Assembly (NCBI RefSeq): GCF_003581425.1
Contig: NZ_QXTG01000001.1
Coordinates: 1-64,000 of the forward strand
Source of the DNA: Amnibacterium setariae
GTDB taxonomy: Bacteria > Actinomycetota > Actinomycetes > Actinomycetales > Microbacteriaceae
Reading direction: 5' to 3'
Length of the DNA stretch: 64,000 bases
In this document: positions 1 to 8,231 of the stretch, piece by piece
How positions within the stretch are numbered: position 1 is the first letter of the stretch
Layout of the letters: each line of letters opens with the position of its first letter
Program-made: the position numbers and the translations under genes
The notes under the pieces: generated by a model
Told to the model about the DNA's origin: nothing
The model's input: only the letters and a program-made list of their open reading frames with translations
Database searches by the model: none

Positions 1-11
1 TTGACAATTGT

Positions 12-33
12 GCACGCTGTTGAGTTCTCAAGG
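12..33 (-). other. Possible rRNA-operon leader motif
   Basis: On the minus strand this reads CTTGAGAACTCAACAGCGTG-like sequence, which resembles the conserved stretch in the leader of actinobacterial rRNA operons shortly before 16S rRNA. If so, a 16S gene lies just left of the window on the minus strand. Recognition is from memory of such leaders and no rRNA sequence is visible, so this is tentative. Confidence 0.35.
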
Positions 34-216
34 ATCGGCCGCACATCGCCCACCAGGCTTCCACCCAGCAGCTCGAGGCGCCTCGATGACTCCCGCTTCA
101 GCCCTGCCGGAGCACGTCCGTCAGACCCGCCGAAGCGAAGGAGTCGGCCAGGCAGTGGGCGGAGAGTGGGGCTCTTGGAGCCTTTCTCATCCGCGGCGTC
201 GCGCTGACAAGGGAAT

Positions 217-245
217 ACAGTACGTGCGGTTCGGTCCTCCTGCAA
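217..245 (-). promoter_or_regulatory. Candidate promoter reading left (rRNA operon?)
   Basis: On the minus strand TTGCAG (245-240), a 17-nt spacer and TACTGT (222-217) form a plausible housekeeping promoter. It would transcribe about 200 nt of leader containing the motif at 12-33. No gene is supported in 1-349; the short reading frames there look like chance frames in GC-rich DNA. Confidence 0.3.
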
Positions 246-298
246 ACACGGCGCGCACCTCGGGCGTGTCGCCCGGAACGACGGGGCTCGGGGACGAC

Positions 299-332
299 GG
301 AGGGGGTCCGGCGCACGCGCCGGACCCCCTCC
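299..332 (-). terminator. Strong hairpin terminator after fprA
   Basis: Arms 299-312 and 319-332 pair perfectly and are GC-rich, with a tight loop. The hairpin lies 18 nt beyond the fprA stop codon on the minus strand. There is no clear U-tract, as is common for actinobacterial terminators. It separates the menG-synthetase-fprA unit from the putative rRNA leader. Confidence 0.65.
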
Positions 333-349
333 TCGAACCGTCCCGTCCG

Positions 350-1708
350 TCAGCCGACGGGCTCCCCGAGCGACGCCGCGAGCATCTCGTCGCGCGGCAC
401 GACCTTGATGCGGGTGCGTCCGGCCGGCTCCCCGAGCGCGAGCTCGTGCGCGTCCAGCAGGTGCCATCCCTCGACGGTCGTGTAGCGCACGCCCCGGGCG
501 CGCAGCAGGTCCACGACGGACTGCTCGTCCGGGTGCGCCGGGGTCCACCACATGCCCTGGTCGGTGAGCACGTGCTCCACCGTCTCCATCGCGTCGGACT
601 TGGTGTGCCCGATCAGGCCGACCGGCCCGCGCTTGATCCAGCCGGTCGCGTACACGCCGGGCACCAGCGCCCCGTCGTCGCCGAGCACCTGCCCCTCGTG
701 GTTCGGGATCACGCCCCGCAGCGGGTCGAACGGGACGCCCGGCACCGCGGAGCCGAAGTACCCCACCGCCCGGTAGACCGCCTGCACCGCCTGCTCGCGG
801 AACTCGCCCGTGCCCCGGGCGCCGCCGACGCCGTCCGGCTCGGTGCGCTCCCAGCGGATCGCCTCCACCCGTCCGTCGCCGAGGATCTCGACGGGGCGGG
901 CCCACCAGTGGAAGTGCAGGCGCCGGCTCGCGTGGCCGACCTCGCGCTTCCGCCAGGCCTGCAGGATCCGGTCCATCACCATCACCTGCTTGTTGGAGGC
1001 GATGGCGGTGCGCGCCTGCTCGTCGTACTCGAAGTCCTCGTCGTGCACGACCATGTCGACGTCGCGCACCTCCCCGAGCTCGCGCAGCTCGAGGGGCGTG
1101 AACTTCACGTTCGCGGGCCCGCGACGGCCGAAGACGTGCACGTCGGTCGCCGGCGACGACCGCAGCCCCGCCTCGACGTTCGCGGGGATCTCGGTCGGCA
1201 TGAGGTCGTCCGGGTGCTTGACGAGCATCCGCGCGACGTCGAGCGCGACGTTGCCGTTCCCGATGACGGCGATCTCGGCCGCCTCGAGGGGCCACTCGCG
1301 CGGCACGTCCGGGTGGCCGTCGTACCAGGAGACGATGTCGGCGGCGCCGTAGGACCCGGGCAGGTCGATGCCCGGGATGTCGAGATCGGCGTCCCGGATC
1401 GACCCGGTCGCGAAGATCACCGCGTGGTAGTGCTGCTGCAGGTCCTCGAGGGTGATGTCGGTGCCGAAGTCGACGTTCCCGAACAGGCGCACGGCCCCGC
1501 CGTCCAGCACCTCGCGCAGCGCGCCGATGATGCCCTTGATGCGGGGGTGGTCCGGGGCGACGCCGTACCGGACGAGGCCGTAGGGGGCCGGGAGGCGCTC
1601 GAACAGGTCGATGGAGACGTCGACCCCCCGGTCGGCCTTCTTCGCGATGTCCGCGGCGTAGATGCCGGCCGGTCCGGCGCCCACGATGGCGAGGCGGAGC
1701 GTGGTCAT
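350..1708 (-). CDS. fprA: FAD-dependent NADPH:ferredoxin reductase (FprA-like)
   Basis: The 452-residue product matches the adrenodoxin-reductase-like FprA family, which passes electrons from NADPH through FAD to ferredoxins. The FAD Rossmann motif GAGPAG is at residues 10-15, the NADP motif GNGNVA at 150-155, and the family stretch GWIKRGPVGLIGHTKSDA near residue 370 supports full length. Length is typical. The ATG start has a GGAAGG ribosome site. It lies 48 nt after the polyprenyl synthetase and probably ends the menG operon; a terminator hairpin follows. A link with menaquinone metabolism is suggested by context only. Confidence 0.88.
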   Translation of the reverse strand: MTTLRLAIVGAGPAGIYAADIAKKADRGVDVSIDLFERLPAPYGLVRYGVAPDHPRIKGIIGALREVLDGGAVRLFGNVDFGTDITLEDLQQHYHAVIFATGSIRDADLDIPGIDLPGSYGAADIVSWYDGHPDVPREWPLEAAEIAVIGNGNVALDVARMLVKHPDDLMPTEIPANVEAGLRSSPATDVHVFGRRGPANVKFTPLELRELGEVRDVDMVVHDEDFEYDEQARTAIASNKQVMVMDRILQAWRKREVGHASRRLHFHWWARPVEILGDGRVEAIRWERTEPDGVGGARGTGEFREQAVQAVYRAVGYFGSAVPGVPFDPLRGVIPNHEGQVLGDDGALVPGVYATGWIKRGPVGLIGHTKSDAMETVEHVLTDQGMWWTPAHPDEQSVVDLLRARGVRYTTVEGWHLLDAHELALGEPAGRTRIKVVPRDEMLAASLGEPVG

Positions 1709-1756
1709 TCGTGTCCTTCCGTCAGGGCGGAGCGGTCCGCCGCGGCGTTGGTCGGT

Positions 1757-2794
1757 TCAGCGGGAGCGGTCGACGAGCACGTCCGCGAAGCGGACCAGCG
1801 CGCGCCGGACGGTGCCGGAGGGCAGGGGGTCGAGCGCGGCCTTGGCGGAGTCCGCCCAGCGCATCGCCTCCGCGCGGGTGTCCGCGGTCACCCGGTGGGC
1901 GCGCAGCTCGGCCACCGCGCCGTCGACGTCGGCCCCGTCGACGGGCAGCGCCTCGAGCCGCTCGAGCAGCGCGCGGTCCGCGGGGTCGCGGTCCGCGCGG
2001 CGGCGGAGGAGCAGCAGCGGCAGGGTCGGCACGCCCGCCTTGAGGTCGGTGCCGGCCTGCTTCCCGGTCTCCGCCTCGTCCGGCGACAGATCGATCACGT
2101 CGTCGATGAGCTGGAAGGCGACGCCGATGCGCCGCCCGAAGACGGAGAGCGGCGAGTGGTACTCGACCGGCGCGTTCGCGTAGGCGGCGCCCCACTCCGC
2201 GGCCGCGGCGATGAGCACGCCGGTCTTGTCCTCGAGCACGCGCAGGTAGTGGTCGACCGGGTCCTCGTCCGGCGCCGGCCCGACCGTCTCGTGCAGCTGG
2301 CCGAGGACGAGGCGCTCGAAGACCTCCGCCTGGGCGAGGATCCCGTCGCCGTGCAGCCCGGCGATGAGCTTGCTCGCCCGCGCGAAGAGCAGGTCGCCCG
2401 TGAGGATCGCGACCGAGTTGCCCCACACCTGCTGCGCCGAGGGGACCCCGCGGCGCTCGGCCGCCTCGTCCATGACGTCGTCGTGGTACAGCGAGCCGAC
2501 GTGGAGGATCTCCACCGCCTGCGCCGCGGTGACCACCTCGTCCGTCACGCCGTCGCCGAGCTGCGCCGTGAGCAGCGTCAGCAGCGGGCGCACCCGCTTG
2601 CCGCCCGCGGCGAGCAGGTACCGCGACCGCACGTCGGCGATCTCGTCGTGGAAGGCGACCTGCTCGAGGATCCCGGCCTCGACGCGCTCGAGCCCGGCCT
2701 GGATCCGGTCCGCCATCGCCCGGTCCTCCCGGGACGCGAACAGCCGCTCCGTCAGCCGCAGCTGGGCGTGGAGGGACGCGGTGCGCCCGGCCAT
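1757..2794 (-). CDS. Trans-polyprenyl diphosphate synthase (menaquinone side chain)
   Basis: A 345-residue all-alpha prenyl elongase that condenses IPP onto allylic diphosphates to make the long isoprenoid tail. The first Asp-rich motif DDVMD is at residues 105-109 and the second DDVID at 231-235, followed by the GTDLKAG segment typical of long-chain enzymes. I place the start at ATG 2794, behind GGTGAGG; a GTG at 2812 overlapping the menG stop would add six residues. Translationally coupled to menG, so it very likely supplies the heptaprenyl-to-nonaprenyl donor for MenA. The exact chain length cannot be read from sequence. Confidence 0.88.
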   Translation of the reverse strand: MAGRTASLHAQLRLTERLFASREDRAMADRIQAGLERVEAGILEQVAFHDEIADVRSRYLLAAGGKRVRPLLTLLTAQLGDGVTDEVVTAAQAVEILHVGSLYHDDVMDEAAERRGVPSAQQVWGNSVAILTGDLLFARASKLIAGLHGDGILAQAEVFERLVLGQLHETVGPAPDEDPVDHYLRVLEDKTGVLIAAAAEWGAAYANAPVEYHSPLSVFGRRIGVAFQLIDDVIDLSPDEAETGKQAGTDLKAGVPTLPLLLLRRRADRDPADRALLERLEALPVDGADVDGAVAELRAHRVTADTRAEAMRWADSAKAALDPLPSGTVRRALVRFADVLVDRSR

Positions 2795-2808
2795 CGCCTC
2801 ACCCGGCG

Positions 2809-3534
2809 TCACTCGCTCGCCCAGACGCCGGCGGACGGCTTCACGCCGCGGTGCAGCGCGACGATGCCGCCCGTCAGGTTCCGGTAGCGCACCTGCCGGA
2901 AGCCGGCCTCGCGCAGCCAGGACGCGAGCGTCGTCTGGTCCGCCCACGCCTTGATGGAGTCGCCGAGGTAGCCGTAGGCCGGCGCGTTCGACGAGGCGAT
3001 CCGCGACACGGTCGGCATCACGCGGTCGAGGTAGGCGAAGTACGCGGCGCGGAAGGGAGCGACCGGCGGCTTCGAGAACTCGCAGACGACGATCCGCGCG
3101 CCCGGCTTCGCGACGCGGAACATCTCGGCGAGCGCGCGGTGCGGCTCCGCGACGTTGCGCAGCCCGAACGAGATCGTGACGGCGTCGAACTCGTCGTCGC
3201 CGAACGGGAGCGCCTGCGCGTCCGCGAAGACGAACTCGATGCGCTGGTCGTCCGCGTGCCGGGCCCGCCCGACGGCGAGCATCCCCTTGGAGAAGTCCGC
3301 GGCGACGACGCGGGCGCCGGTGCGGGCCAGCGCCTCGCTCGACGTGCCCGTGCCGGCGGCGAGGTCGAGGATCCGCTCCCCCGCCCGCGGCGCGACGGCG
3401 CGCACGGTCGCGGCGCGCCACAGCTGGGCGTTGCCGCCGGACAGCAGCGTGTTCATGACGTCGTAACGACGCGAGGCCTGGTCGAACATCGCTGCGACAT
3501 CGGCCGGCGTCTTGCTCAGGTCGGCCGCGGACAC
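2809..3534 (-). CDS. menG: Demethylmenaquinone methyltransferase MenG/UbiE
   Basis: The 241-residue SAM-dependent methyltransferase performs the last step of menaquinone synthesis, C-methylation of demethylmenaquinone. The family signature YDVMNTLLSGG is at residues 24-34, the SAM-binding DLAAGTGT at 57-64, and FGLRNV at 123-128. I prefer GTG 3534 over a longer reading to 3609, because the extension would run into the divergent menF promoter and gives atypical sequence. A TACCAT box (minus strand, 3547-3542) ends 7 nt before GTG, suggesting a leaderless mRNA. First gene of menG-synthetase-fprA. Confidence 0.9.
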   Translation of the reverse strand: MSAADLSKTPADVAAMFDQASRRYDVMNTLLSGGNAQLWRAATVRAVAPRAGERILDLAAGTGTSSEALARTGARVVAADFSKGMLAVGRARHADDQRIEFVFADAQALPFGDDEFDAVTISFGLRNVAEPHRALAEMFRVAKPGARIVVCEFSKPPVAPFRAAYFAYLDRVMPTVSRIASSNAPAYGYLGDSIKAWADQTTLASWLREAGFRQVRYRNLTGGIVALHRGVKPSAGVWASE

Positions 3535-3541
3535 GGTCCAG

Positions 3542-3568
3542 ATGGTAGTCGAGCCGCCCAAGTAGCCT
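3542..3568. promoter_or_regulatory. Divergent promoter region menG / menF
   Basis: Two -10-like boxes lie back to back in the 40-bp gap: TACCAT on the minus strand (3547-3542), 7 nt before the menG GTG, and TAGCCT on the plus strand (3563-3568), 6 nt before the menF ATG. No convincing -35 boxes are seen. The compactness suggests joint control of the two transcription units and leaderless translation of both. Confidence 0.5.
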
Positions 3569-3574
3569 GAGCGG

Positions 3575-4792
3575 ATGCTGCAGCCCGGGGACGCCCCATT
3601 CCCGGTCACGATCAGGAGGATCGCCTCGGCCGCCGAGGAGCTCGCCGCAGCGGGCGCTCAGCACGGGCCGCCGGTCGCCGTCTGGCGCCGCGACGACGAC
3701 GTCCTCACGGGCTTCGGCACGGCCGCACGTCTCGTGTTCGCCGGGCCGGGCCGGGTGCTCGACGCGGCCGCCGCGTGGCGGCGCTTCGTCGCGCGGGCCG
3801 TCGTCGACTCGGACGCGCCGGACGCCTCGCCCGTCGCGTTCGGGGCCTTCGCCTTCGCGGACCGCTCCGCGGCGCAGAGCGTCCTGCTGGTGCCCCGCGT
3901 CGTCGTCGTGCAGCGGGGCGGCGCCGCGCATCGCATCGACCTCGACGAGGTCGGCCCCGTCGTGCCGCCGACGACGGTCCCGCCGGTCGCCCCGTTCCCG
4001 CCCGAGGCCTACGAGCGCGCCGTCGACGAGGCCGTGCGCCGGATCCGGCAGGGCGCGTTCGAGAAGGTGGTGCTCGCCAGGCACGTCGTGCTCGACACCC
4101 CGGACCTCGACCTCGACGCCGCCCTCCGCCTGCTCGAGGACCGCTACCGCGGCGCCTGGGTGTTCGCCGTCGACGGCGTGTTCGGCGCGAGCCCGGAGAC
4201 GCTCGCCACCGTGCGCGGCGGCGCCGCGACCTCACGCGTGCTCGCGGGCACCGCGCCCCGCGATCAGGACCCGACCGCCGACGACGCGAACCGCGCCGCG
4301 CTGCTCGAGTCGCCGAAGAACCGGTTCGAGCACGCCCTCGCCGTCGACAGCCTCCTGCTGACGCTCGGGCCGGCGACGGACGACCTCGACATCGGCCGGC
4401 CGTTCGCGCTCGGCCTCCGGAACGTGTGGCACCTCGCCACCGACGCCACCGCGCGGGTCCGGGCCGGGGTCGGCGCGCTCGACCTCGTCGCCCTGCTCCA
4501 CCCGACGGCCGCCGTCGCGGGCGCGCCCCGGGAGGCGGCCCTCGCCGCGATCGAGGCGCTCGAGCCCTTCGACCGCCGCCGGTACGCCGGCCCGGTGGGC
4601 TGGATCGACGGCCGCGGCGACGGCGAGTGGGCGATCGCGCTCCGGTCCGCCGAGGTGGAGGGCCCGGACCGCGTGCGGGCGTTCGCGGGCGCGGGCGTCG
4701 TCGCGGGATCGGACCCGCACCAGGAGCTCGAGGAGACCGGCTGGAAGCTCCAGCCGATCCGCGAGGCCGTCGCCCCCGTCCGGGCGGGCTGA
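3575..4792 (+). CDS. menF: Isochorismate synthase MenF
   Basis: A 405-residue chorismate-binding enzyme that isomerises chorismate to isochorismate, the entry to menaquinone. The general-base lysine is in FEKVVLAR (Lys164); the catalytic region includes PETLATVRGG, a GWIDGRGDGEWAIALR stretch, and the C-terminal GAGVVAGSDPHQELEETGWK signature. No pyruvate-lyase context is visible, so the men neighbourhood favours MenF over a salicylate or siderophore enzyme. It is divergent from menG and converges with menD (10-bp gap). The ATG follows TAGCCT by 6 nt, a leaderless arrangement. Confidence 0.9.
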   Translation: MLQPGDAPFPVTIRRIASAAEELAAAGAQHGPPVAVWRRDDDVLTGFGTAARLVFAGPGRVLDAAAAWRRFVARAVVDSDAPDASPVAFGAFAFADRSAAQSVLLVPRVVVVQRGGAAHRIDLDEVGPVVPPTTVPPVAPFPPEAYERAVDEAVRRIRQGAFEKVVLARHVVLDTPDLDLDAALRLLEDRYRGAWVFAVDGVFGASPETLATVRGGAATSRVLAGTAPRDQDPTADDANRAALLESPKNRFEHALAVDSLLLTLGPATDDLDIGRPFALGLRNVWHLATDATARVRAGVGALDLVALLHPTAAVAGAPREAALAAIEALEPFDRRRYAGPVGWIDGRGDGEWAIALRSAEVEGPDRVRAFAGAGVVAGSDPHQELEETGWKLQPIREAVAPVRAG

Positions 4793-4802
4793 CCGCCTCC
4801 GC

Positions 4803-6458
4803 TCAGGCCAGGGGGACGACGACCAGGCTGCGGCCGGCGCTCGGCGCGGTCAGCACCCGGTCGAGGTCGCCGCGGTTCTCGACCCGGCGGTGCTCCCAGC
4901 CGAAGGCGGCGGCGAGCGCGGCGTGGTCGACCGGCCGCGGGGTCCGCAGCACGCGGTCGAAGTCGGTCGGGTCCGCGGTCGCGGCGACCTCGAGGGAGTC
5001 GAAGATCGTGCCGCCGCCGTCGTCACCGACGATGACCTGGAGGCGGACCTCGGGCTCGCCGGGGGTCCGCAGCAGCGCCCCCACGTCGTGCAGCAGCGTC
5101 ACGTCCCCGAGCAGGACCCGGGTGGTCCCCGCCCGCTCCGCCTCCGCGAGCGCGAGGGCCACCCCGGTCGCCGTCGAGACGGTGCCGTCGATGCCGGCGA
5201 GCCCGCGGTTCGCGAGCACGCGGATCCGCTTGCCGGGCACCGCGGCGTCCATCTCGCGGATCAGCCGGCTCGCGCCCACGACGAGGCGGTCGTGCGGCCA
5301 GGTCGCCCGCCACACGGCGTCGACGAGGGCGCGCCGGGTGATCGGTGCGCGCAGGGCGGCGAGCTCGCCGCGCTGGTGGGCGCGCAGCTCCTTCGACCCC
5401 GGGTGCTCCGGATCGCCGGCGTAGGGCAGGTCGTCGGTCTCCTCGAGCAGCCGCCGGGAGGCCGCGACCCACGACCCCCGCCACGCGCGGTCGGGCTCGG
5501 CGGCGGCCGCGACGACCGCGCTCGTCCGGGTCGCGCGGCCGCGCGTCGGGTCGAACCACTCCCCGCCGGGCGGACCGACGAGCACCGCGTCGACCTCCGG
5601 CCGGGCGAGGAGGCGCGGCACCTGCCGCGACAGCGTGGGGTGGCCGAACACGACCACGCGCTCGATCCGGCCGCCGAAGTCCGGGTCGTCGAGCAGCGGG
5701 CGGTAGGCGCCGACGAGCTGCGGGCCGAAGCGGGCGCCGCTCGACACCTCCGCGAGCAGCGGAGCGTCCAGCGCGCGGGCGAACGCCTCGGCGTCCTCCC
5801 CGGCGCGGTCGCCCGCGATCACCACGGTGCGCGGGCCGGGCTCGATCCGCAGCGGCGCGTCGTCCCGCACCGGCGCGCGCAGCGCATCGCCCACGGGCTG
5901 CAGCTCGCCGACGGCGCTCGACAGCGGCTCCCGGTACGCGAGGTTCACCTGCACCGGCTGCCGCTCCCGCACCGCGACGGTCCAGGCGTGCTCGGCGACG
6001 GCGGCGGCGACCGCCAGGTCCTCGTCGTCCTCCGGGGCGGCGACGTCGAGCACCTCGGCGACCGCGACGCCGAGGGCGCCGGGCTGGACCGTCGTCTGGT
6101 TCGAGCCGGTGCCGCGCAGCTCCTCGGGGCGGTCGGCGGTGAGCAGGAGGAGGGGGACGCCGGCGTGGTGCGCCTCCAGCGCCGCGGGGTGCAGCTCGGC
6201 GACGGCCGTGCCGGACGTGACGATCACGGCGACGGGCGTGCCCGTCTCGGCGGCGAGGCCGAGCGCGGTGAAGCCGGCGACCCGCTCGTCGATCCGCACG
6301 TGCAGGCGCACGGCGCCCTGCCGGGCCAGCGCCGCCGCGGCGAGCGCGAGCGCCTGCGAGCGGGAGCCGGGGGAGACCACGACGTGTCGCATCCCGAGCC
6401 CGGCCAGCCGGGCGAGCAGCCGCGCAGCGGCGGCCCCCGCGGGGGACGTCCCGGTCAT
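4803..6458 (-). CDS. menD: SEPHCHC synthase MenD
   Basis: A 551-residue thiamine-diphosphate enzyme that adds 2-oxoglutarate-derived succinyl semialdehyde to isochorismate. SPGSRSQAL is at residues 29-37, IDERVAGFTALG at 56-67 with the Glu58 that activates ThDP, and a second ThDP-fold domain in the C-terminal half (region GASRLIREMDA to LGDVTLLHDVG). Length is normal for MenD with start ATG 6458. It follows the small PLDc_N protein by 13 nt and is probably cotranscribed with it. Confidence 0.9.
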   Translation of the reverse strand: MTGTSPAGAAAARLLARLAGLGMRHVVVSPGSRSQALALAAAALARQGAVRLHVRIDERVAGFTALGLAAETGTPVAVIVTSGTAVAELHPAALEAHHAGVPLLLLTADRPEELRGTGSNQTTVQPGALGVAVAEVLDVAAPEDDEDLAVAAAVAEHAWTVAVRERQPVQVNLAYREPLSSAVGELQPVGDALRAPVRDDAPLRIEPGPRTVVIAGDRAGEDAEAFARALDAPLLAEVSSGARFGPQLVGAYRPLLDDPDFGGRIERVVVFGHPTLSRQVPRLLARPEVDAVLVGPPGGEWFDPTRGRATRTSAVVAAAAEPDRAWRGSWVAASRRLLEETDDLPYAGDPEHPGSKELRAHQRGELAALRAPITRRALVDAVWRATWPHDRLVVGASRLIREMDAAVPGKRIRVLANRGLAGIDGTVSTATGVALALAEAERAGTTRVLLGDVTLLHDVGALLRTPGEPEVRLQVIVGDDGGGTIFDSLEVAATADPTDFDRVLRTPRPVDHAALAAAFGWEHRRVENRGDLDRVLTAPSAGRSLVVVPLA

Positions 6459-6471
6459 CGCGGGCCGGGCG

Positions 6472-6840
6472 TCAGCGACGACCGGCGTCGCCGCCGTCGT
6501 CGTCGGTGTCCGGATCGAGGTTCGCGAGCTCCTGCTCCAGCGCCCGCCAGCGCGCGTCGTCCGGCTCCTGGACGGTCGTCGTGGGACGGCCGTGCGAGCC
6601 GATGAAGTCGGGGTCGTCGTCCGGCCCGATGAAGCGGGGCGCCTGGCGCGGCCGGGCGGGGCCGCGGCCGAGGAGCAGCCACAAGAGCGGGCCGACGACG
6701 GGCAGCACCAGCGCGACGAGGATCCACGCCCAGCGCGGCAGGGCGCGCACGCGACCGCGCTCGGTGAGCGCGCAGTCGACCACCGCGAAGACGGTGAGCA
6801 CCGTCGCCGCGATCGCCGCGAACACGAGCACCCTCGCCAT
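6472..6840 (-). CDS. Small membrane protein with PLD-nuclease N-terminal-like domain
   Basis: 122 residues: a first transmembrane helix at about 3-22, a second at about 37-60, then a charged, Asp-rich cytoplasmic tail. The spacing and the WAWILVALVLPVVGPLLWLLLGR region match the PLDc_N family of short actinobacterial membrane proteins, whose role is unknown. It lies directly upstream of menD, an arrangement I believe recurs in relatives. A TACAGT box (6853-6848, minus strand) ends 7 nt before the ATG, so the mRNA may be leaderless. Confidence 0.75.
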   Translation of the reverse strand: MARVLVFAAIAATVLTVFAVVDCALTERGRVRALPRWAWILVALVLPVVGPLLWLLLGRGPARPRQAPRFIGPDDDPDFIGSHGRPTTTVQEPDDARWRALEQELANLDPDTDDDGGDAGRR

Positions 6841-6961
6841 GGCGGCAACTGTACGTGCGTCGCGGACCGCGGCCGCGCGGGATCCGGGCCCATCGCATTG
6901 GAATCCCCTGTGGGCGCCGAGGGCGGGCCACAGCGGGCGCGGTGCCTACACTCGGAAGGTC

Positions 6962-7273
6962 ATGCCCGATCAGCGCCCGTCCCTCGCTCTCGCGTTCGTC
7001 GCGTACTCGGCGCTGCGGATCGCGCTGTTCGCGGTGCCGCTCGTCGTCATCTACGCGCTGTCCGGCAACCCGATCCTGTCGGCCGTGCTGGCCGCCTTCA
7101 TCGGGTTCGTGCTGTCGATGATCCTGCTCGACAAGCAGCGGGGCGCGGTCGCCCGGTTCCTGAAGCAGCGGGCGGAGAGCCGGCGGGTCGTCTCCGACGA
7201 GACCGTCGAGGACGAGGCGGTCGACGGGGCCGCGGGTCAGAACGACAGCGCCGCCGCGAGCCCCAGGCCGTAG
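6962..7273 (+). CDS. DUF4229-like membrane protein
   Basis: 103 residues with two hydrophobic helices (about 9-29 and 36-57), a basic LDKQRGAVARFLKQRAE segment and an acidic, low-complexity tail. This resembles the DUF4229 family that often lies within actinobacterial menaquinone regions; no activity is known. A TACACT box (6947-6952) lies 9 nt before the ATG. Its 3' end overlaps the convergent menA 3' end by 37 bp, so both genes encode their C-termini in the same DNA. Confidence 0.7.
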   Translation: MPDQRPSLALAFVAYSALRIALFAVPLVVIYALSGNPILSAVLAAFIGFVLSMILLDKQRGAVARFLKQRAESRRVVSDETVEDEAVDGAAGQNDSAAASPRP

Positions 7274-8193
7274 ACCAGCGCCTCGATGCCGGTGAGGCTG
7301 AGCGCGAGGATCAGCTCGCGCGGGGTCTTCGCGGTCGCCGTGATGAGCACCGCGGGCACCGCGAGCAGCAGCACGAGGAAGACGAGCGGCGCGAGCGGGT
7401 AGAAGAGCGTCAGGTAGCCGACGACGAGGAACGGCACCGCCATCAGCACGCCGAAGAGGATCCGGCTGCCGCGGGCGCCGATGCGGACGCTGAGGGTGCG
7501 CTTGCCCGCCGCCTCGTCCTGCTCGATGTCCCGCAGGTTGTTGACGACGAGGACGGCGGAGGCGATGCAGCCGATCGCGAGCGCGCAGAACCAGCTCTCG
7601 GCCGTGACCGTGCCGGCGATCACGTAGCTCGTGCCCGCCGTGGCGGCGACGCCGAAGAAGAGGAAGACGGCGATCTCGCCGAATCCTGCGTAGCCGTAGG
7701 GACGCTTGCCGCCGGTGTAGAACCAGGCGGCGGCGAGCGCGAGCGCGCCGACGATCAGCAGCCACCAGTGCTGCGTGAGCACGACGATGACGAGGCCCGC
7801 GACGGCGGCGAGCGCGAAGCAGACGATCGCGGCGGTCAGGACCGCGCGGGGCGAGGCGGCGCCGGAGGCGGTGAGCCGGGCGGGGCCGACGCGGTAGCGG
7901 TCCGTGCCGCGGACGCCGTCGGAGTAGTCGTTCGCGAAGTTCACGCCGATCTGCAGCAGGAGCGCCACGGCCAGCGCGACGAGGGCGAGCCGGTAGTCGC
8001 CGTCGAGCCGCTGGCCCCAGACCGCGCCGGTGCCGAGGGCGACGGGCGCGACGGCGAGCGGGAGGGTGCGGGGCCGCGAGGCGCCGATCCAGCCGGCGAC
8101 GCCGGCCCGGGCGGGTGCGGCGGACGGCGCCTTCACGGTCGCGCCGGGGCGCCTCCGCACCGGGGGCCGTCTCGTCGTGCTCGCCTTCGCCAC
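7237..8193 (-). CDS. menA: 1,4-dihydroxy-2-naphthoate polyprenyltransferase MenA
   Basis: A 318-residue UbiA-superfamily membrane prenyltransferase that attaches the polyprenyl tail to DHNA, giving demethylmenaquinone. The first Asp motif NDYSD is at residues 88-92 and the second, NNLRDIEQDEAAGKRTL, at 218-234; eight or nine transmembrane helices are visible. The basic, proline-rich first 30 residues are dispensable-looking. The GTG start is preceded by TAGGAT (8207-8202, minus strand) with 8 nt between, suggesting a leaderless mRNA. A much longer upstream reading frame overlaps menE and is rejected. Confidence 0.9.
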   Translation of the reverse strand: MAKASTTRRPPVRRRPGATVKAPSAAPARAGVAGWIGASRPRTLPLAVAPVALGTGAVWGQRLDGDYRLALVALAVALLLQIGVNFANDYSDGVRGTDRYRVGPARLTASGAASPRAVLTAAIVCFALAAVAGLVIVVLTQHWWLLIVGALALAAAWFYTGGKRPYGYAGFGEIAVFLFFGVAATAGTSYVIAGTVTAESWFCALAIGCIASAVLVVNNLRDIEQDEAAGKRTLSVRIGARGSRILFGVLMAVPFLVVGYLTLFYPLAPLVFLVLLLAVPAVLITATAKTPRELILALSLTGIEALVYGLGLAAALSF

Positions 8194-8231
8194 GGCGCTC
8201 GATCCTAGGAGCCCGGCGCCGGTCCGGCGGC

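Noticed and set aside
8-2887. A 959-residue plus-strand frame opposite fprA, the prenyl synthetase and menG
   Set aside because: Low-complexity Arg/Ala/Val composition typical of GC-rich antisense; the minus strand encodes three well-recognised enzymes.
6459-6893. N-terminal extension of menD to 6893
   Set aside because: The extension lies over the PLDc_N gene and is Arg/Ser-rich; MenD begins at ATG 6458 by comparison with the family.
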